DNA from: Siphonobacter sp047605205
GTDB lineage: Bacteria; Bacteroidota; Bacteroidia; Cytophagales; Spirosomataceae
Assembly (NCBI GenBank): GCA_047605205.1
Contig: JASGGE010000046.1
Span: 1 to 24,872 of the forward strand
Direction: 5' to 3'
DNA: 24,872 nt
Of the stretch, positions 1 to 8,256 are shown in pieces. The translations under genes were made by a program, and so were the position numbers. A model generated the notes under the pieces. That model made no database searches, was not told the origin of the DNA, and saw only the letters and a program-made list of their open reading frames with translations. Each line of letters opens with the position of its first letter. The stretch's first letter is position 1.

Positions 1-1727
1 TGAGCATTTTGCAGATAACCCGCTCCGTGTACAAAAATTACTGCGGCTCCGTTTTTCTTCTTAGGGGTGTATAATCGAGCATAAATATTCTGCCCATCCC
101 TGGCCTTGATGGTAATGATCTGAGGTTCTTTCCAGGCATACGACTTAAATTCTTCCGTTTGTGAACTTGTAATCTTCTCGGCTTTTGCTCCTGGCTGGTT
201 GTCCTGAAGGTATAATTCCCAGGGTTGGGTAGCCGACGAATAGCGAATCAATAGTTTAGATTCATCCGGCGAAAGCGTTACATTATTAGCACCAACCATA
301 CTCGTCAGCTTAATACGCTCCCCACCCGTCGCTGCCATTTTATACCAGTGTTGTTCACCTGGATGCACTTCGTTTGCCTGAAAGTAAATCGTTTTTTTGT
401 CTTTAGATAAAGTCGTTTGTTGTACCTCAAACTTGCCATTAGTCAGTTGCTTCCGCTCACCCGTGCGTAGGTTAACGGTATACAGATGCGAATACCCCGT
501 TGCTTCCGACTGGAACATCAGGGTTTCTTTATCCAGCCAGGTTAAAGAATAAGAACCAGGGCCGCCCACCCAGGCTTCGTCCCGTAGCCGGTCCAATACT
601 TTTAGTTTTAGAATACCCGGATCAATCTGTACAATCCAGCGATCTTTATTATCCTGTGAGCGAATGATACATACTGCATATGAACCCTCTTCTGACCAGT
701 TCACTCCCATAAACTGCACGGAACGGGGTTTAGTAGCCCTGGCGGTCGTATCTTTTGTATTTTTCTTATAATCAGCCAGATAAGCAGGCTGTTCGGTAAT
801 ACCCGGCAGGGTTTTTGTACTGATTTCCCGGATGGTATCTTTTTCAACATCATACAGAAACAACTGCGTGGAACCCATAGGAGCACCTACTTTCGTCCGG
901 CCCGGAATATCTTCCGTAAAACCCGATTCCGTAACGTAATTCGGAACAATGGTACGTTTGGCTCCCTGAGCTTGTTTCATCACTTGGAACGCAATGTACT
1001 TACCCGCCGGATCGGGCGAGATCCCCGTCAGATTTCGTTCTTCCAGGAAAAATTCCTTTGGACGTTTGGATTCATTATTTTTATTGATTTTATCAGCTTC
1101 TTTTTTCTTATCGGCTCGCTCTTTTAATACTTCAAACATGGCAAGCTGATCGGCTTTCAGCCATTTTTCTTCATCATTCGGTTTGGGTTCGGCTTTTTTA
1201 TTTCCGGGAATAAAATTGGTTAACTGCGTTACTTCCCCCGAGGCCAGGCTCATAGCAAACAGATTCATGCCCCGCCGAAACATCACCTGCCGCTCATCAC
1301 TGCTGAAAATTGGATTAGTTTCATTTTCAACGGTATTCGTGAGCTGACGAATTTGTTTCGTGGCTAAGTCCAGATAGAACAAATCGCCTTCTTTTTCATA
1401 GAGCTTAACCGTTTTCGCCTTATTATACTTTCCAGATTCATCTGGTATACGTTGCCGGTCCAGCGGACTTACTTTGATAATTTTTTTGCTATTAAGCTCA
1501 TATGCATACAGCGAATCGTTTTTCGCATTATCTGGATTCCAGGAAAAATACACTTTTGTGCCATCTTCTGACCAGTATGGGTCACTTGGCGAAATACCCA
1601 TCCATTTGGGGTCTCGCATGATTTTCTCAATGGTCAAAGCACCAATTTTCTGAGCCAACGCTGGCAAGGCCAGAATACTCAGTACAATAGCGATTGAGAA
1701 TCTCCGGGGGCAGTAATGAGAACGCAT
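1..1727 (-). CDS. S9-family (prolyl oligopeptidase / DPP-IV-like) exported serine peptidase, 3' part outside window
   Basis: The reading frame is open from an ATG at 1727 to the window edge (575 codons, no stop), so the gene is partial. The N-terminus is a typical Sec signal peptide: basic start, hydrophobic core around residues 10-24, cleavage near ALAQ. The middle is a run of WD/propeller-like blades with repeated phrases such as YWSEDGTKVYF, LFYLDLATKQIRQLT, ISPDPAGKYIAF and VTLSPDESKLLIRYSS, which is the beta-propeller domain of S9 peptidases. A lysine/glutamate-rich insert lies at about residues 172-222. The last residues read VIFVHGAGYLQNA, the start of the alpha/beta-hydrolase domain with its HG oxyanion motif. 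The catalytic Ser, Asp and His would lie beyond position 1 and cannot be checked. Known S9 enzymes remove dipeptides or cleave after proline; here the enzyme would act in the periplasm. It is divergent from the helicase gene. Confidence 0.85.
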   Translation of the reverse strand, partial: MRSHYCPRRFSIAIVLSILALPALAQKIGALTIEKIMRDPKWMGISPSDPYWSEDGTKVYFSWNPDNAKNDSLYAYELNSKKIIKVSPLDRQRIPDESGKYNKAKTVKLYEKEGDLFYLDLATKQIRQLTNTVENETNPIFSSDERQVMFRRGMNLFAMSLASGEVTQLTNFIPGNKKAEPKPNDEEKWLKADQLAMFEVLKERADKKKEADKINKNNESKRPKEFFLEERNLTGISPDPAGKYIAFQVMKQAQGAKRTIVPNYVTESGFTEDIPGRTKVGAPMGSTQLFLYDVEKDTIREISTKTLPGITEQPAYLADYKKNTKDTTARATKPRSVQFMGVNWSEEGSYAVCIIRSQDNKDRWIVQIDPGILKLKVLDRLRDEAWVGGPGSYSLTWLDKETLMFQSEATGYSHLYTVNLRTGERKQLTNGKFEVQQTTLSKDKKTIYFQANEVHPGEQHWYKMAATGGERIKLTSMVGANNVTLSPDESKLLIRYSSATQPWELYLQDNQPGAKAEKITSSQTEEFKSYAWKEPQIITIKARDGQNIYARLYTPKKKNGAAVIFVHGAGYLQNA

Positions 1728-1903
1728 CTTTTTGTTGATGGAATATAAAACGCTTAAAAATAGATGATCTGCCTTGCTTTCTTTGTTATTCCTCGACTAA
1801 TACCGCTTTTTATTCGTCAAGGACAAGAGAGACAGGTCGTTAGAATGGCCATAAACCGAATAAATAAACCTACAGACCGAGTCTTTTTTACGACCTTTGC
1901 AGG

Positions 1904-3295
1904 ATGGATAATCAAAAAAAGACCTTTGAAGACTTTAAGCTCAACCGACAATTGTTGAATGCTATTGAAGACGCAGGGTATGAGCAACCAACGGAAATTC
2001 AGCAACAGGCGATCCCGCTTGTGCTTGCAGGGCATGACCTGTTAGGTATTGCTCAAACGGGTACGGGCAAGACCGCTGCTTTTGTATTACCCATACTCTA
2101 TAAAATTAAATATGCCCAGGGAAAGGCTCCGCGTAGTCTTATCCTGGCTCCTACTCGTGAGCTGGTGATGCAAATTGGCGAAGCCATCACCCAACTCAGC
2201 AAATACACCGACTTACGCACCGTTTGTCTTTACGGGGGTCTTGGCCCTAAAACTCAAATCGAAGCTCTAGAGGCCGGTGTAGACGTTCTGGTCAGTACGC
2301 CTGGCCGCTTTATGGATTTATACCTGCGAGGCGAGATTGTAACCAAAGAGCTGAAGGTAATGGTATTAGACGAAGCCGATAAAATGATGGATATGGGATT
2401 TATGCCCCAGATCCGCCGTATTCTCGAAGTCATTCCCCGCAAACGTCAGAATCTGCTTTTTTCAGCAACTTTTCCGTCTAGAGTAGAAGAGCTATCACAT
2501 GAGTTTCTGGAGTTTCCAACTAAAATTGAAGTAACGCCACAGGCAACAGCGGCTACTACCGTTCGGCAGGTGATTTATGCTGTCCCTAACTTGCTCACCA
2601 AAATCAATTTACTGGGGTATTTACTGCAAAATGATGCTTTCCAGAAAGTCATGGTTTTTGTGCGGTCAAAAGATGTGGCTGATAATATTTACAAATTCAT
2701 CTCCCGGAAGGTTTTCTTACCTGATGAAGTACGGGTTATCCACGCCAATAAAGGTCAGAACACCCGCATTAATTCGATGCAGGATTTTCGGGATAACAAG
2801 ATCCGGGTATTGGTAGCTACCGATGTAGCAGCCCGTGGCATTGATATACAGGAAGTTACCCACGTTATTAATTTTGACGTTCCCCTGATTTATGAAGACT
2901 ACGTACATCGGATTGGCCGGACTGGCCGAGCCTTTCATACCGGAGAAGCCATCACGTTTGTAACCATGGCAGAGGAATATCACGTCGAGAAAATTGAAAA
3001 ACTCATTGGACAGGAAATCCCCCGTGAGGCACTACCCGAAGCAGTAGAAGTAGAAGATACTCCTTTTGAAGAACGCCAGGATCTGCTTCGTGAAATTGAT
3101 AACCAACGCAAGAAAGAAGACCCAACCTTTAAAGGTGCCTTTCACGAAAAAAAGAACAAACCCAAAACACCTGTCCGAGCTAAATCGGCCAATGCATCAG
3201 TTGGTAAAACGGGTAATAGACCAAGTGGTAAATCATTCGGGAATAAGCAAAATAACACCAGCGGGCCTAAAAGTTCTCGGAAAGGGAAAAGATAG
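1904..3295 (+). CDS. DEAD-box ATP-dependent RNA helicase (RhlE-like)
   Basis: A 463-residue protein carrying the full motif set of DEAD-box helicases. The Q motif is at residues 8-37 (F-x-x-F then GYEQPTEIQQQAIP), motif I AQTGTGKT at 50-57, PTREL at 83-87, TPGR at 132-135, DEAD at 156-159, SAT at 187-189, ARGID at 310-314 and HRIGRTGR at 335-342. After about residue 395 a lysine-, serine- and asparagine-rich basic tail follows, as in RhlE-type proteins, which probably binds RNA. The family unwinds short RNA duplexes with ATP and acts in ribosome assembly, RNA decay or cold adaptation. The gene stands alone, divergent from the peptidase gene, with 176 bases between the two starts. The ATG at 1904 is the natural start because the Q motif begins a few residues later. 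The assignment to RhlE rather than another DEAD-box subgroup is inference. Confidence 0.93.
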   Translation: MDNQKKTFEDFKLNRQLLNAIEDAGYEQPTEIQQQAIPLVLAGHDLLGIAQTGTGKTAAFVLPILYKIKYAQGKAPRSLILAPTRELVMQIGEAITQLSKYTDLRTVCLYGGLGPKTQIEALEAGVDVLVSTPGRFMDLYLRGEIVTKELKVMVLDEADKMMDMGFMPQIRRILEVIPRKRQNLLFSATFPSRVEELSHEFLEFPTKIEVTPQATAATTVRQVIYAVPNLLTKINLLGYLLQNDAFQKVMVFVRSKDVADNIYKFISRKVFLPDEVRVIHANKGQNTRINSMQDFRDNKIRVLVATDVAARGIDIQEVTHVINFDVPLIYEDYVHRIGRTGRAFHTGEAITFVTMAEEYHVEKIEKLIGQEIPREALPEAVEVEDTPFEERQDLLREIDNQRKKEDPTFKGAFHEKKNKPKTPVRAKSANASVGKTGNRPSGKSFGNKQNNTSGPKSSRKGKR

Positions 3296-3585
3296 TTAGG
3301 TTAGGAATTTTCGCTAGTATCCGGGCAATTTCTGTACCGTTTTTACTGAATATGTTCAAGGGACAGGAATACTGAAAAGTGTTTTTTAATACTAAGGTTA
3401 TAATTTAATAAACATCGAACTATTCCGGAAGATTACCACTTAGAAATTGTTTCCCGTTTTCAGCCGGCTATTGTCAACTTAATGATTAAGCCCGAAGTTT
3501 TTATCTTTCTAAGGTGTTCGTTTTTTCGAATACTATTCACTTGAAAACGGATGGCTGATAACACTGTAAACTCAAAACTCATTTC

Positions 3586-3987
3586 ATGACTGCCCTGGAA
3601 ACCGTACAGCAGTATTACGCGTACTTTAACGAACAAAATTGGGAAGGAATGTTAAGCCTGGTTGCTACCGACATCCGCCACGAACCTAACCAGGGAGATG
3701 TACGTCAGGGAATTGAACTCTTCACCCAGTTTTTACAGCATATGGATGAAAGTTATCAGGAAACCCTGACCAATATGGTTTTATTCAGTGAGCCTACCAA
3801 TACCCGTATAGCCGCCGAATTTGTGGTAAATGGTATATATAAAAAAGGAGAAGAAGGCTTACCTGAAGCTCATGGCCAAACCTACGTATTACCTGCAGGG
3901 GCCTTTCTGGAAGTAAAAAACGGAAAAATTACCCGGGTTACTACTTACTATAACTTACCACTTTGGATTAGCCTGGTTTCAGAATAA
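3586..3987 (+). CDS. SnoaL / NTF2-like (ketosteroid isomerase-related) protein
   Basis: 133 residues, the usual size for a one-domain NTF2-like cone fold. The N-terminal helix VQQYYAYFNEQNWEGMLSLV followed by DIRHEP and QGIELFTQFL is typical of SnoaL/ketosteroid-isomerase-related proteins. The C-terminal strands contain GAFLEVKNGKITRVTTYYN, a pattern shared by the family. No signal peptide is visible, so it is cytoplasmic. Family members are isomerases, cyclases, hydrolases or plain ligand binders, so the substrate cannot be named. It is the first gene of a tight same-strand run with a GNAT acetyltransferase (47 bases downstream) and a nitrilase-type hydrolase, which suggests one shared pathway. 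A TATCTTTC stretch at 3502-3509 may be a -7 promoter box, but no good -33 partner is seen. The 290 bases in front hold no gene. Confidence 0.8.
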   Translation: MTALETVQQYYAYFNEQNWEGMLSLVATDIRHEPNQGDVRQGIELFTQFLQHMDESYQETLTNMVLFSEPTNTRIAAEFVVNGIYKKGEEGLPEAHGQTYVLPAGAFLEVKNGKITRVTTYYNLPLWISLVSE

Positions 3988-4034
3988 CATAAAAGCTGCT
4001 CCTGGTTGCAGAAAGCAAAGACCATTTAATCCGT

Positions 4035-4619
4035 ATGCAGTACATTACTAAAGTTGGTTCGGCCATTGAGGAAGTCTTTGAGGATCTGGCTCAGTTACGT
4101 ATTATTGTTTTCAGAGCTTTTCCATACCTCTACGAAGGGTCGGTTGCCTACGAAAAGGAATATCTGAAAACCTATACCACCTCCGGGCGTTCGTTTCTTT
4201 TTGCAGTGTACGATGCTAATCAGATGATTGGAGCGACAACGTGTATTCCTTTGACTGATGAAATGTCAGAGGTTCGGAAGCCTTTTGAAGAGGCCGATCT
4301 GGATACCAGCAGCATTTTCTATTTTGGTGAAAGCATTTTATTACCCGATTATCGAGGTCATGGCTTAGGGAACCGTTTTTTTGATGAACGTGAACAACAT
4401 GCCCAATCGTTTGGTACCTTTAAAACAACCTGCTTTTGCTCGGTTGTTCGCCCTGAAAATCACCCAGCTCGCCCGGTCAATTACCGTCCCTTGGACGAAT
4501 TCTGGACAAAACGGGGCTATCACAAAGAACCACGTTTGAGAAGCTACATGAAATGGCCGGATATCGGCGAATCGACATCAACTGCCAAACCAATGGTTTA
4601 CTGGATGAAAGAACTATAA
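4035..4619 (+). CDS. GNAT-family N-acetyltransferase
   Basis: 194 residues. The acetyl-CoA-binding motif A is visible as ESILLPDYRGHGLGNRFFDE at about residues 99-118, with the R/Q-x-x-G-x-G/A pyrophosphate loop at RGHGLG (107-112). The strand before it (FLFAVYDANQMIGATTCIPL, about 54-73) fits motifs C/D of the fold. Near the C-terminus FWTKRGYHKEPRLRSYMKW (156-174) matches the usual F-x-x-x-G-F/Y region. Enzymes of this superfamily move an acetyl group from acetyl-CoA to an amine; the acceptor here is unknown. The gene sits between the SnoaL-like gene and the nitrilase-like gene with gaps of 47 and about 20-68 bases, so co-transcription is likely. It is not fused to the nitrilase, unlike some bacterial proteins that combine a GNAT with a nitrilase domain. 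Confidence 0.85.
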   Translation: MQYITKVGSAIEEVFEDLAQLRIIVFRAFPYLYEGSVAYEKEYLKTYTTSGRSFLFAVYDANQMIGATTCIPLTDEMSEVRKPFEEADLDTSSIFYFGESILLPDYRGHGLGNRFFDEREQHAQSFGTFKTTCFCSVVRPENHPARPVNYRPLDEFWTKRGYHKEPRLRSYMKWPDIGESTSTAKPMVYWMKEL

Positions 4620-4639
4620 GGAAGTTTTGACCCCTTAGG

Positions 4640-5587
4640 TTGAATTTCATTTTAAATAAAAACACCGGTCACAAACATATAAGTACATTGAACCTTACCA
4701 TTGCCGCAGCCCAATATCCGATTACCAAACACGCCGATTTTACCGCCTGGCGTATGCATACGGAACAGTGGGTTTCTGAAGCCGCCCGTCAGGAAGCTCA
4801 GCTGCTGCTTTTTCCAGAATATGGGTCTATGGAGCTGGTTAGTCTTTTTTCGGAAGAAATCAGATTAAACATTCGGCAGCAGGTTCGGGAAATGGATGCT
4901 CTCCATACCGACTTTTGCTCTGTTTTCGAAGAGCTGGCGAAAAAATATAAAGTCATTCTGATTGCACCCAGTTTTCCAGTATTTCTTAAAAATGATTTGC
5001 ATAACCGAGCCTACGTATTCTCTCCAAAAGGGTTAGCAGGGTATCAGGATAAATTTTTCATGACTCGGTTTGAGAATGAAGAATGGGGTATTTCAAGTGC
5101 TCCGAAACAACTTACTCTTTTCGAAGCCGATTGGGGTAGTTTCGGTATCCAAATCTGTTATGACGTTGAATTTGCTATCGGTTCGCAGTTATTAGCCTCC
5201 GCCGGAGCTTCCATGATTCTGGCTCCCAGCTGCACCGAAACGCTCCGTGGAGCCACACGCGTACACGTGGGAGCACGGGCAAGAGCCCTCGAAAATCAGT
5301 GTTATACTGTAGTTTCCCAGACCGTTGGAGATGCCTTATGGTCCCCCGCAGTTGATATTAACTATGGTTTTGCAGGTATTTACGCTACGCCTGATCGCTT
5401 CCTTCCCGAAGAAGGCATCATTGCTACCCAAACGCCCCAGGCAGAAAACTGGCTGATCCATTCACTAGACTTCAGCTTGATTGAAGCCGTTCGGGCTGAA
5501 GGAAGTGTTTTCAATTTCAAAGATCATCAGCTTATATACGCTGGCTTGTCTAATGAAAATGTCGTTGTGAAGCGTGTTAGAGTATAA
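4640..5587 (+). CDS. Carbon-nitrogen hydrolase (nitrilase superfamily amidase)
   Basis: 315 residues from the first possible start. The catalytic Glu-Lys-Cys triad of the superfamily is visible (long-ORF numbering): E60 in LLLFPEYGSM, K138 in GYQDKFFMTRFE and C173 in FGIQICYDVEF. The first beta strand NLTIAAAQYPI begins at residue 18. No ATG lies upstream of the conserved region in this frame. The candidates are TTG at 4640, which gives 16 extra residues without family character, and TTG at 4688, which gives an N-terminus beginning M-N-L-T-I-A-A-A-Q as in most nitrilases. I favour 4688 on protein grounds, though neither has a convincing ribosome site. The enzyme should hydrolyse a C-N bond in an amide or nitrile in the cytoplasm; the substrate is unknown. 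It ends a probable operon with the SnoaL-like and GNAT genes and is followed by a hairpin terminator. Confidence 0.88.
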   Translation: MNFILNKNTGHKHISTLNLTIAAAQYPITKHADFTAWRMHTEQWVSEAARQEAQLLLFPEYGSMELVSLFSEEIRLNIRQQVREMDALHTDFCSVFEELAKKYKVILIAPSFPVFLKNDLHNRAYVFSPKGLAGYQDKFFMTRFENEEWGISSAPKQLTLFEADWGSFGIQICYDVEFAIGSQLLASAGASMILAPSCTETLRGATRVHVGARARALENQCYTVVSQTVGDALWSPAVDINYGFAGIYATPDRFLPEEGIIATQTPQAENWLIHSLDFSLIEAVRAEGSVFNFKDHQLIYAGLSNENVVVKRVRV

Positions 5588-5612
5588 TCAATCTATCTAA
5601 TTTAGCTTCCTC

Positions 5613-5658
5613 AACAGCCTGACTATTTCTTTTTTGGGTAGGGCGATCAGGCTGTTTT
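5613..5658 (+). terminator. Hairpin terminator after the nitrilase gene
   Basis: AACAGCCTGA at 5613-5622 pairs perfectly with TCAGGCTGTT at 5647-5656 (10 bp), followed by TT. The 24-base loop is long and contains its own T run. It lies 25 bases after the stop codon and would end the three-gene run. Confidence 0.7.
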
Positions 5659-5736
5659 AGTACCACATTGTATAAAATGTAGTTCATTTAGCCTAAGAAA
5701 TAAGGTATTTTACAGACTGCACATCCAAATATCTTC

Positions 5737-5744
5737 TAACTTTC
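5737..5744 (+). promoter_or_regulatory. Possible -7 box for nadB
   Basis: TAACTTTC resembles the Bacteroidota -7 consensus TAnnTTTG and lies 29 bases upstream of the nadB start, just after the preceding terminator. The expected -33 TTTG is not clear; the best is CTG at 5717-5719. Tentative. Confidence 0.35.
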
Positions 5745-5773
5745 GAGCCTCTAAATCGTTCTTAGTTGATAAG

Positions 5774-7351
5774 ATGACTCACCAATATGACTTCCTTGTA
5801 ATCGGTTCGGGTATTGCCGGACTGAGCTATGCCACCAAACTGGCCCGTTATTTCGAAAGCCGGCAGGAAATCGTTTCGATTGCCGTGATCACGAAAGTGC
5901 AGGCTGATGAAACCAATACCAAGTATGCACAGGGTGGCATTGCAGCAGTATGGTCCAAAGAAGATTCATTTGATAAACATATTGAGGATACCATGGACGC
6001 CGGCGACGGTGTTAACAAACGCGATATTGTTGAAATCGTTGTCCGGGAAGCTCCAGAACGCATTCAGGAATTAATTGCCTACGGAACCCGCTTTGATCGT
6101 CATGGCGAAGAATATGACCTGGCTCGTGAAGGGGGGCATTCAGATCATCGCATTCTGCATTTTAAGGACATCACCGGAGCTGAAATCGAGCGGGCTTTAC
6201 TCGAAGAAGTTCAACGTCATAAAAGCATTACCATCTTCACACATTATTACGCCGTTGAACTTATCACCCAACATCATCTTGGTGAAACGGTATATCGCTA
6301 TCGTGAAGATATCAAGTGCTTCGGAGCCTATGTTTTGAACACCCGGACCGGTCAGGTTGATAAATTTCTGGCCAAAACTACTATGCTGGCTACTGGTGGT
6401 ATTGGCAATATCTACCAAAGCACGACGAACCCAACCATTGCCACCGGTGATGGTATCGCCATGGCTTACCGAGCAAAAGGCATTTGTGATAACATGGAGT
6501 TCATCCAGTTTCACCCTACCAGTTTATATCAACCCGGCAAAAAACCTTCTTTCCTGATCTCTGAAGCAGTACGGGGATTTGGAGGCGTTTTAAAACTTGA
6601 GGATGGTTCTACCTTCATGGAAAATTACGACCCCAGATTATCCTTGGCACCCCGGGATATTACAGCCAGAGCTATCGATTCGGAAATGAAACGCAACGGT
6701 ACTGATCATGTGTATCTGGATGTTCATGAGACCGATTATGAAAAATTCCTGGAGCACTTCCCCAATATCACACAACATTGCCTTGATATAGGTATTGACA
6801 TTCGGAAAGATATGATTCCGGTTGTGCCAGCACAGCATTACTTATGTGGTGGTGTTCGGGTTAATGAAAACGGGCAAACCAATATTCATTTTCTGTATGC
6901 AGCCGGCGAATGTTCCTGCACGGGTTTACACGGAGCTAACCGTCTGGCTTCGAACTCTTTACTCGAAGCCGTTGTTTTCGGGCACAGGGCTTTCTTAAGC
7001 ACAGTGGAAAACCTTCCTTTTGCCCAAACTCCTGACAATGTACCCGACTGGGACGACTCCGGAACGACCCACCCTGAAGAACAGGTTCTTGTCACAGAAA
7101 TGACTCGTGAATTAAACAGCATCATGTCAAATTACGTGGGTATTGTGCGTACCAATCGTCGTTTGCGGCGGGCTTATGAGCGGGTCGAGTTACTATACCG
7201 TGAGCACGAACAGTTATACCGCGAATCGAAAGTGTCAGTACCAATCTGTGAACTTCGGAATATGATTAACGTCTCGTATCTTGTCATCAAAATGGCAATG
7301 TCCCGCCGGGAAAATGTGGGCCTTCATTACAATCTTGATAACATTAAATAA
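5774..7351 (+). CDS. nadB: L-aspartate oxidase
   Basis: 525 residues, within the normal length of NadB. The FAD-binding dinucleotide fold is at the N-terminus (GSGIAGLSYA, residues 11-20). Conserved blocks follow: TKYAQGGIAA at 49-58, EGGHSDHRILH at 119-129, ATGGIG at 206-211, FIQFHPTSLY at 243-252, DPRLSLAPRDITARAID at 286-302, and HYLCGGV plus AAGECSCTGLHGANRLASNS at about 355-395. The combination with RDIVEIVVREAPERIQ and a short C-terminal helical domain points to aspartate oxidase rather than succinate dehydrogenase flavoprotein. No neighbouring iron-sulfur or membrane subunit gene is present. The enzyme oxidises L-aspartate to iminoaspartate, the first step of de novo NAD synthesis, and passes it to NadA. 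Neither nadA nor nadC is adjacent. It has its own likely promoter and is followed after 38 bases by the rhodanese-thioredoxin gene. Confidence 0.95.
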   Translation: MTHQYDFLVIGSGIAGLSYATKLARYFESRQEIVSIAVITKVQADETNTKYAQGGIAAVWSKEDSFDKHIEDTMDAGDGVNKRDIVEIVVREAPERIQELIAYGTRFDRHGEEYDLAREGGHSDHRILHFKDITGAEIERALLEEVQRHKSITIFTHYYAVELITQHHLGETVYRYREDIKCFGAYVLNTRTGQVDKFLAKTTMLATGGIGNIYQSTTNPTIATGDGIAMAYRAKGICDNMEFIQFHPTSLYQPGKKPSFLISEAVRGFGGVLKLEDGSTFMENYDPRLSLAPRDITARAIDSEMKRNGTDHVYLDVHETDYEKFLEHFPNITQHCLDIGIDIRKDMIPVVPAQHYLCGGVRVNENGQTNIHFLYAAGECSCTGLHGANRLASNSLLEAVVFGHRAFLSTVENLPFAQTPDNVPDWDDSGTTHPEEQVLVTEMTRELNSIMSNYVGIVRTNRRLRRAYERVELLYREHEQLYRESKVSVPICELRNMINVSYLVIKMAMSRRENVGLHYNLDNIK

Positions 7352-7389
7352 GCCCCTGCGTTTGATTATAAACATTAATTAACCTTGGT

Positions 7390-8097
7390 ATGAGATATCT
7401 AACGATTTTATTCTGCCTGATGGGCTTTACGCTTTCAGCACAAACCAACCTGGATGTAGAAGGATTTGAGGCTAAAATGAAAACTTCACCCCAGCTCCTG
7501 GACGTCCGAACGGTGTCTGAATACGAACGCGGTTATCTCCCGAATGCCCATAATGCAGACTGGCGAAATCAAACTGCTTTTGCCGAATCCATTAAAAATC
7601 TGGATAAAAATCAACCCGTACTGGTTTATTGCTATTCAGGCGGAAGAAGTGCTCAGGCCGCTACCTTTCTGGCTAATGCCGGCTTTAAAGAAGTATATAA
7701 TCTGGAGGGTGGTTTTTTGAAATGGACAACCGCTAACAAAGCTATTGTTCAGCCCAAAGCACAACTCGCTGCTGAAGCAGAAACAGCCCCCCCTAATGGT
7801 AAAATGGCATTAGAACGAAGCTTAAAAGAAAACAAAGTAGTGCTCGTTGATTTTTATGCCGATTGGTGTGGCCCTTGCAAACAACAGGCTCCTATTCTGG
7901 AAAAACTTAAAAAAGAATGGACAGGTAAGGTAGCTATTCTGAAAATTGATGCAGATCACAACGCTAACGTTGTAAAAGCATACCAGGTTGATGCCATACC
8001 AACCATGTTGTTGATGAAAGATGGAAAAGTCGTTCATCGAATCATTGGGTTTCAGGATGAACAAACCTTGAAAAAAAAGGTAGAAAAATCCTTATAA
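7390..8097 (+). CDS. Exported rhodanese-thioredoxin fusion protein
   Basis: 235 residues with two domains. Residues 1-18 form a signal peptide (hydrophobic ILFCLMGFTLSAQ). Residues 20-115 are a rhodanese domain: LLDVRTVSEYERGYLPNAHNA at 37-57, and the active-site loop CYSGGRSAQAA with C81 as the sulfur-carrying cysteine. After a linker rich in alanine and proline (about 118-137), residues 138-235 are a thioredoxin domain with DFYADWCGPCKQQAP (CGPC at 160-163) and the cis-proline segment DAIPTMLLMKDG. The likely role is persulfide or disulfide chemistry in the periplasm: a sulfur group accepted by C81 could be reduced by the thioredoxin pair. That coupling is inference from the fusion. No DsbD-like partner lies nearby. 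The gene is 38 bases after nadB and may be co-transcribed with it. Confidence 0.9.
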   Translation: MRYLTILFCLMGFTLSAQTNLDVEGFEAKMKTSPQLLDVRTVSEYERGYLPNAHNADWRNQTAFAESIKNLDKNQPVLVYCYSGGRSAQAATFLANAGFKEVYNLEGGFLKWTTANKAIVQPKAQLAAEAETAPPNGKMALERSLKENKVVLVDFYADWCGPCKQQAPILEKLKKEWTGKVAILKIDADHNANVVKAYQVDAIPTMLLMKDGKVVHRIIGFQDEQTLKKKVEKSL

Positions 8098-8205
8098 ATA
8101 CGAACAAAGCGTTTTGTTTTCTCAGAAAAATATAATTTTATTTAAGTAAAGTTTTATTAAGGGCATTTCTCAGGAATAATGACCTGACCCAAACCTCACA
8201 GGTTC

Positions 8206-8234
8206 TTGTCACTTCTCGAAAAAATATAACTTTG
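8206..8234 (+). promoter_or_regulatory. Bacteroidota-type promoter for kup
   Basis: TAACTTTG at 8227-8234 matches the -7 consensus TAnnTTTG exactly. TTG at 8206-8208 stands 18 bases upstream as the -33 element, within the usual spacing. The kup ATG is at 8257, giving a short leader of about 15-18 bases. Confidence 0.65.
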
Positions 8235-8256
8235 CGGCTCCCAAGCCTAAAACTAC

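Noticed and set aside
2254..2983. Minus-strand reading frames inside the helicase gene, and similar ones in nadB, kup and the receptors
   Set aside because: They lie opposite strongly conserved coding sequence and show no signal, motif or family character of their own.
8102..8117. A small AACAAA/TTTGTT hairpin after the rhodanese-thioredoxin gene as a terminator
   Set aside because: It has only six A-T-dominated pairs and no reliable T run; this could easily be chance in AT-rich intergenic DNA.
8098..8256. A K+-related riboswitch in the kup leader
   Set aside because: The promoter box lies at 8227-8234, leaving a leader of roughly 20 bases, too short for a riboswitch.
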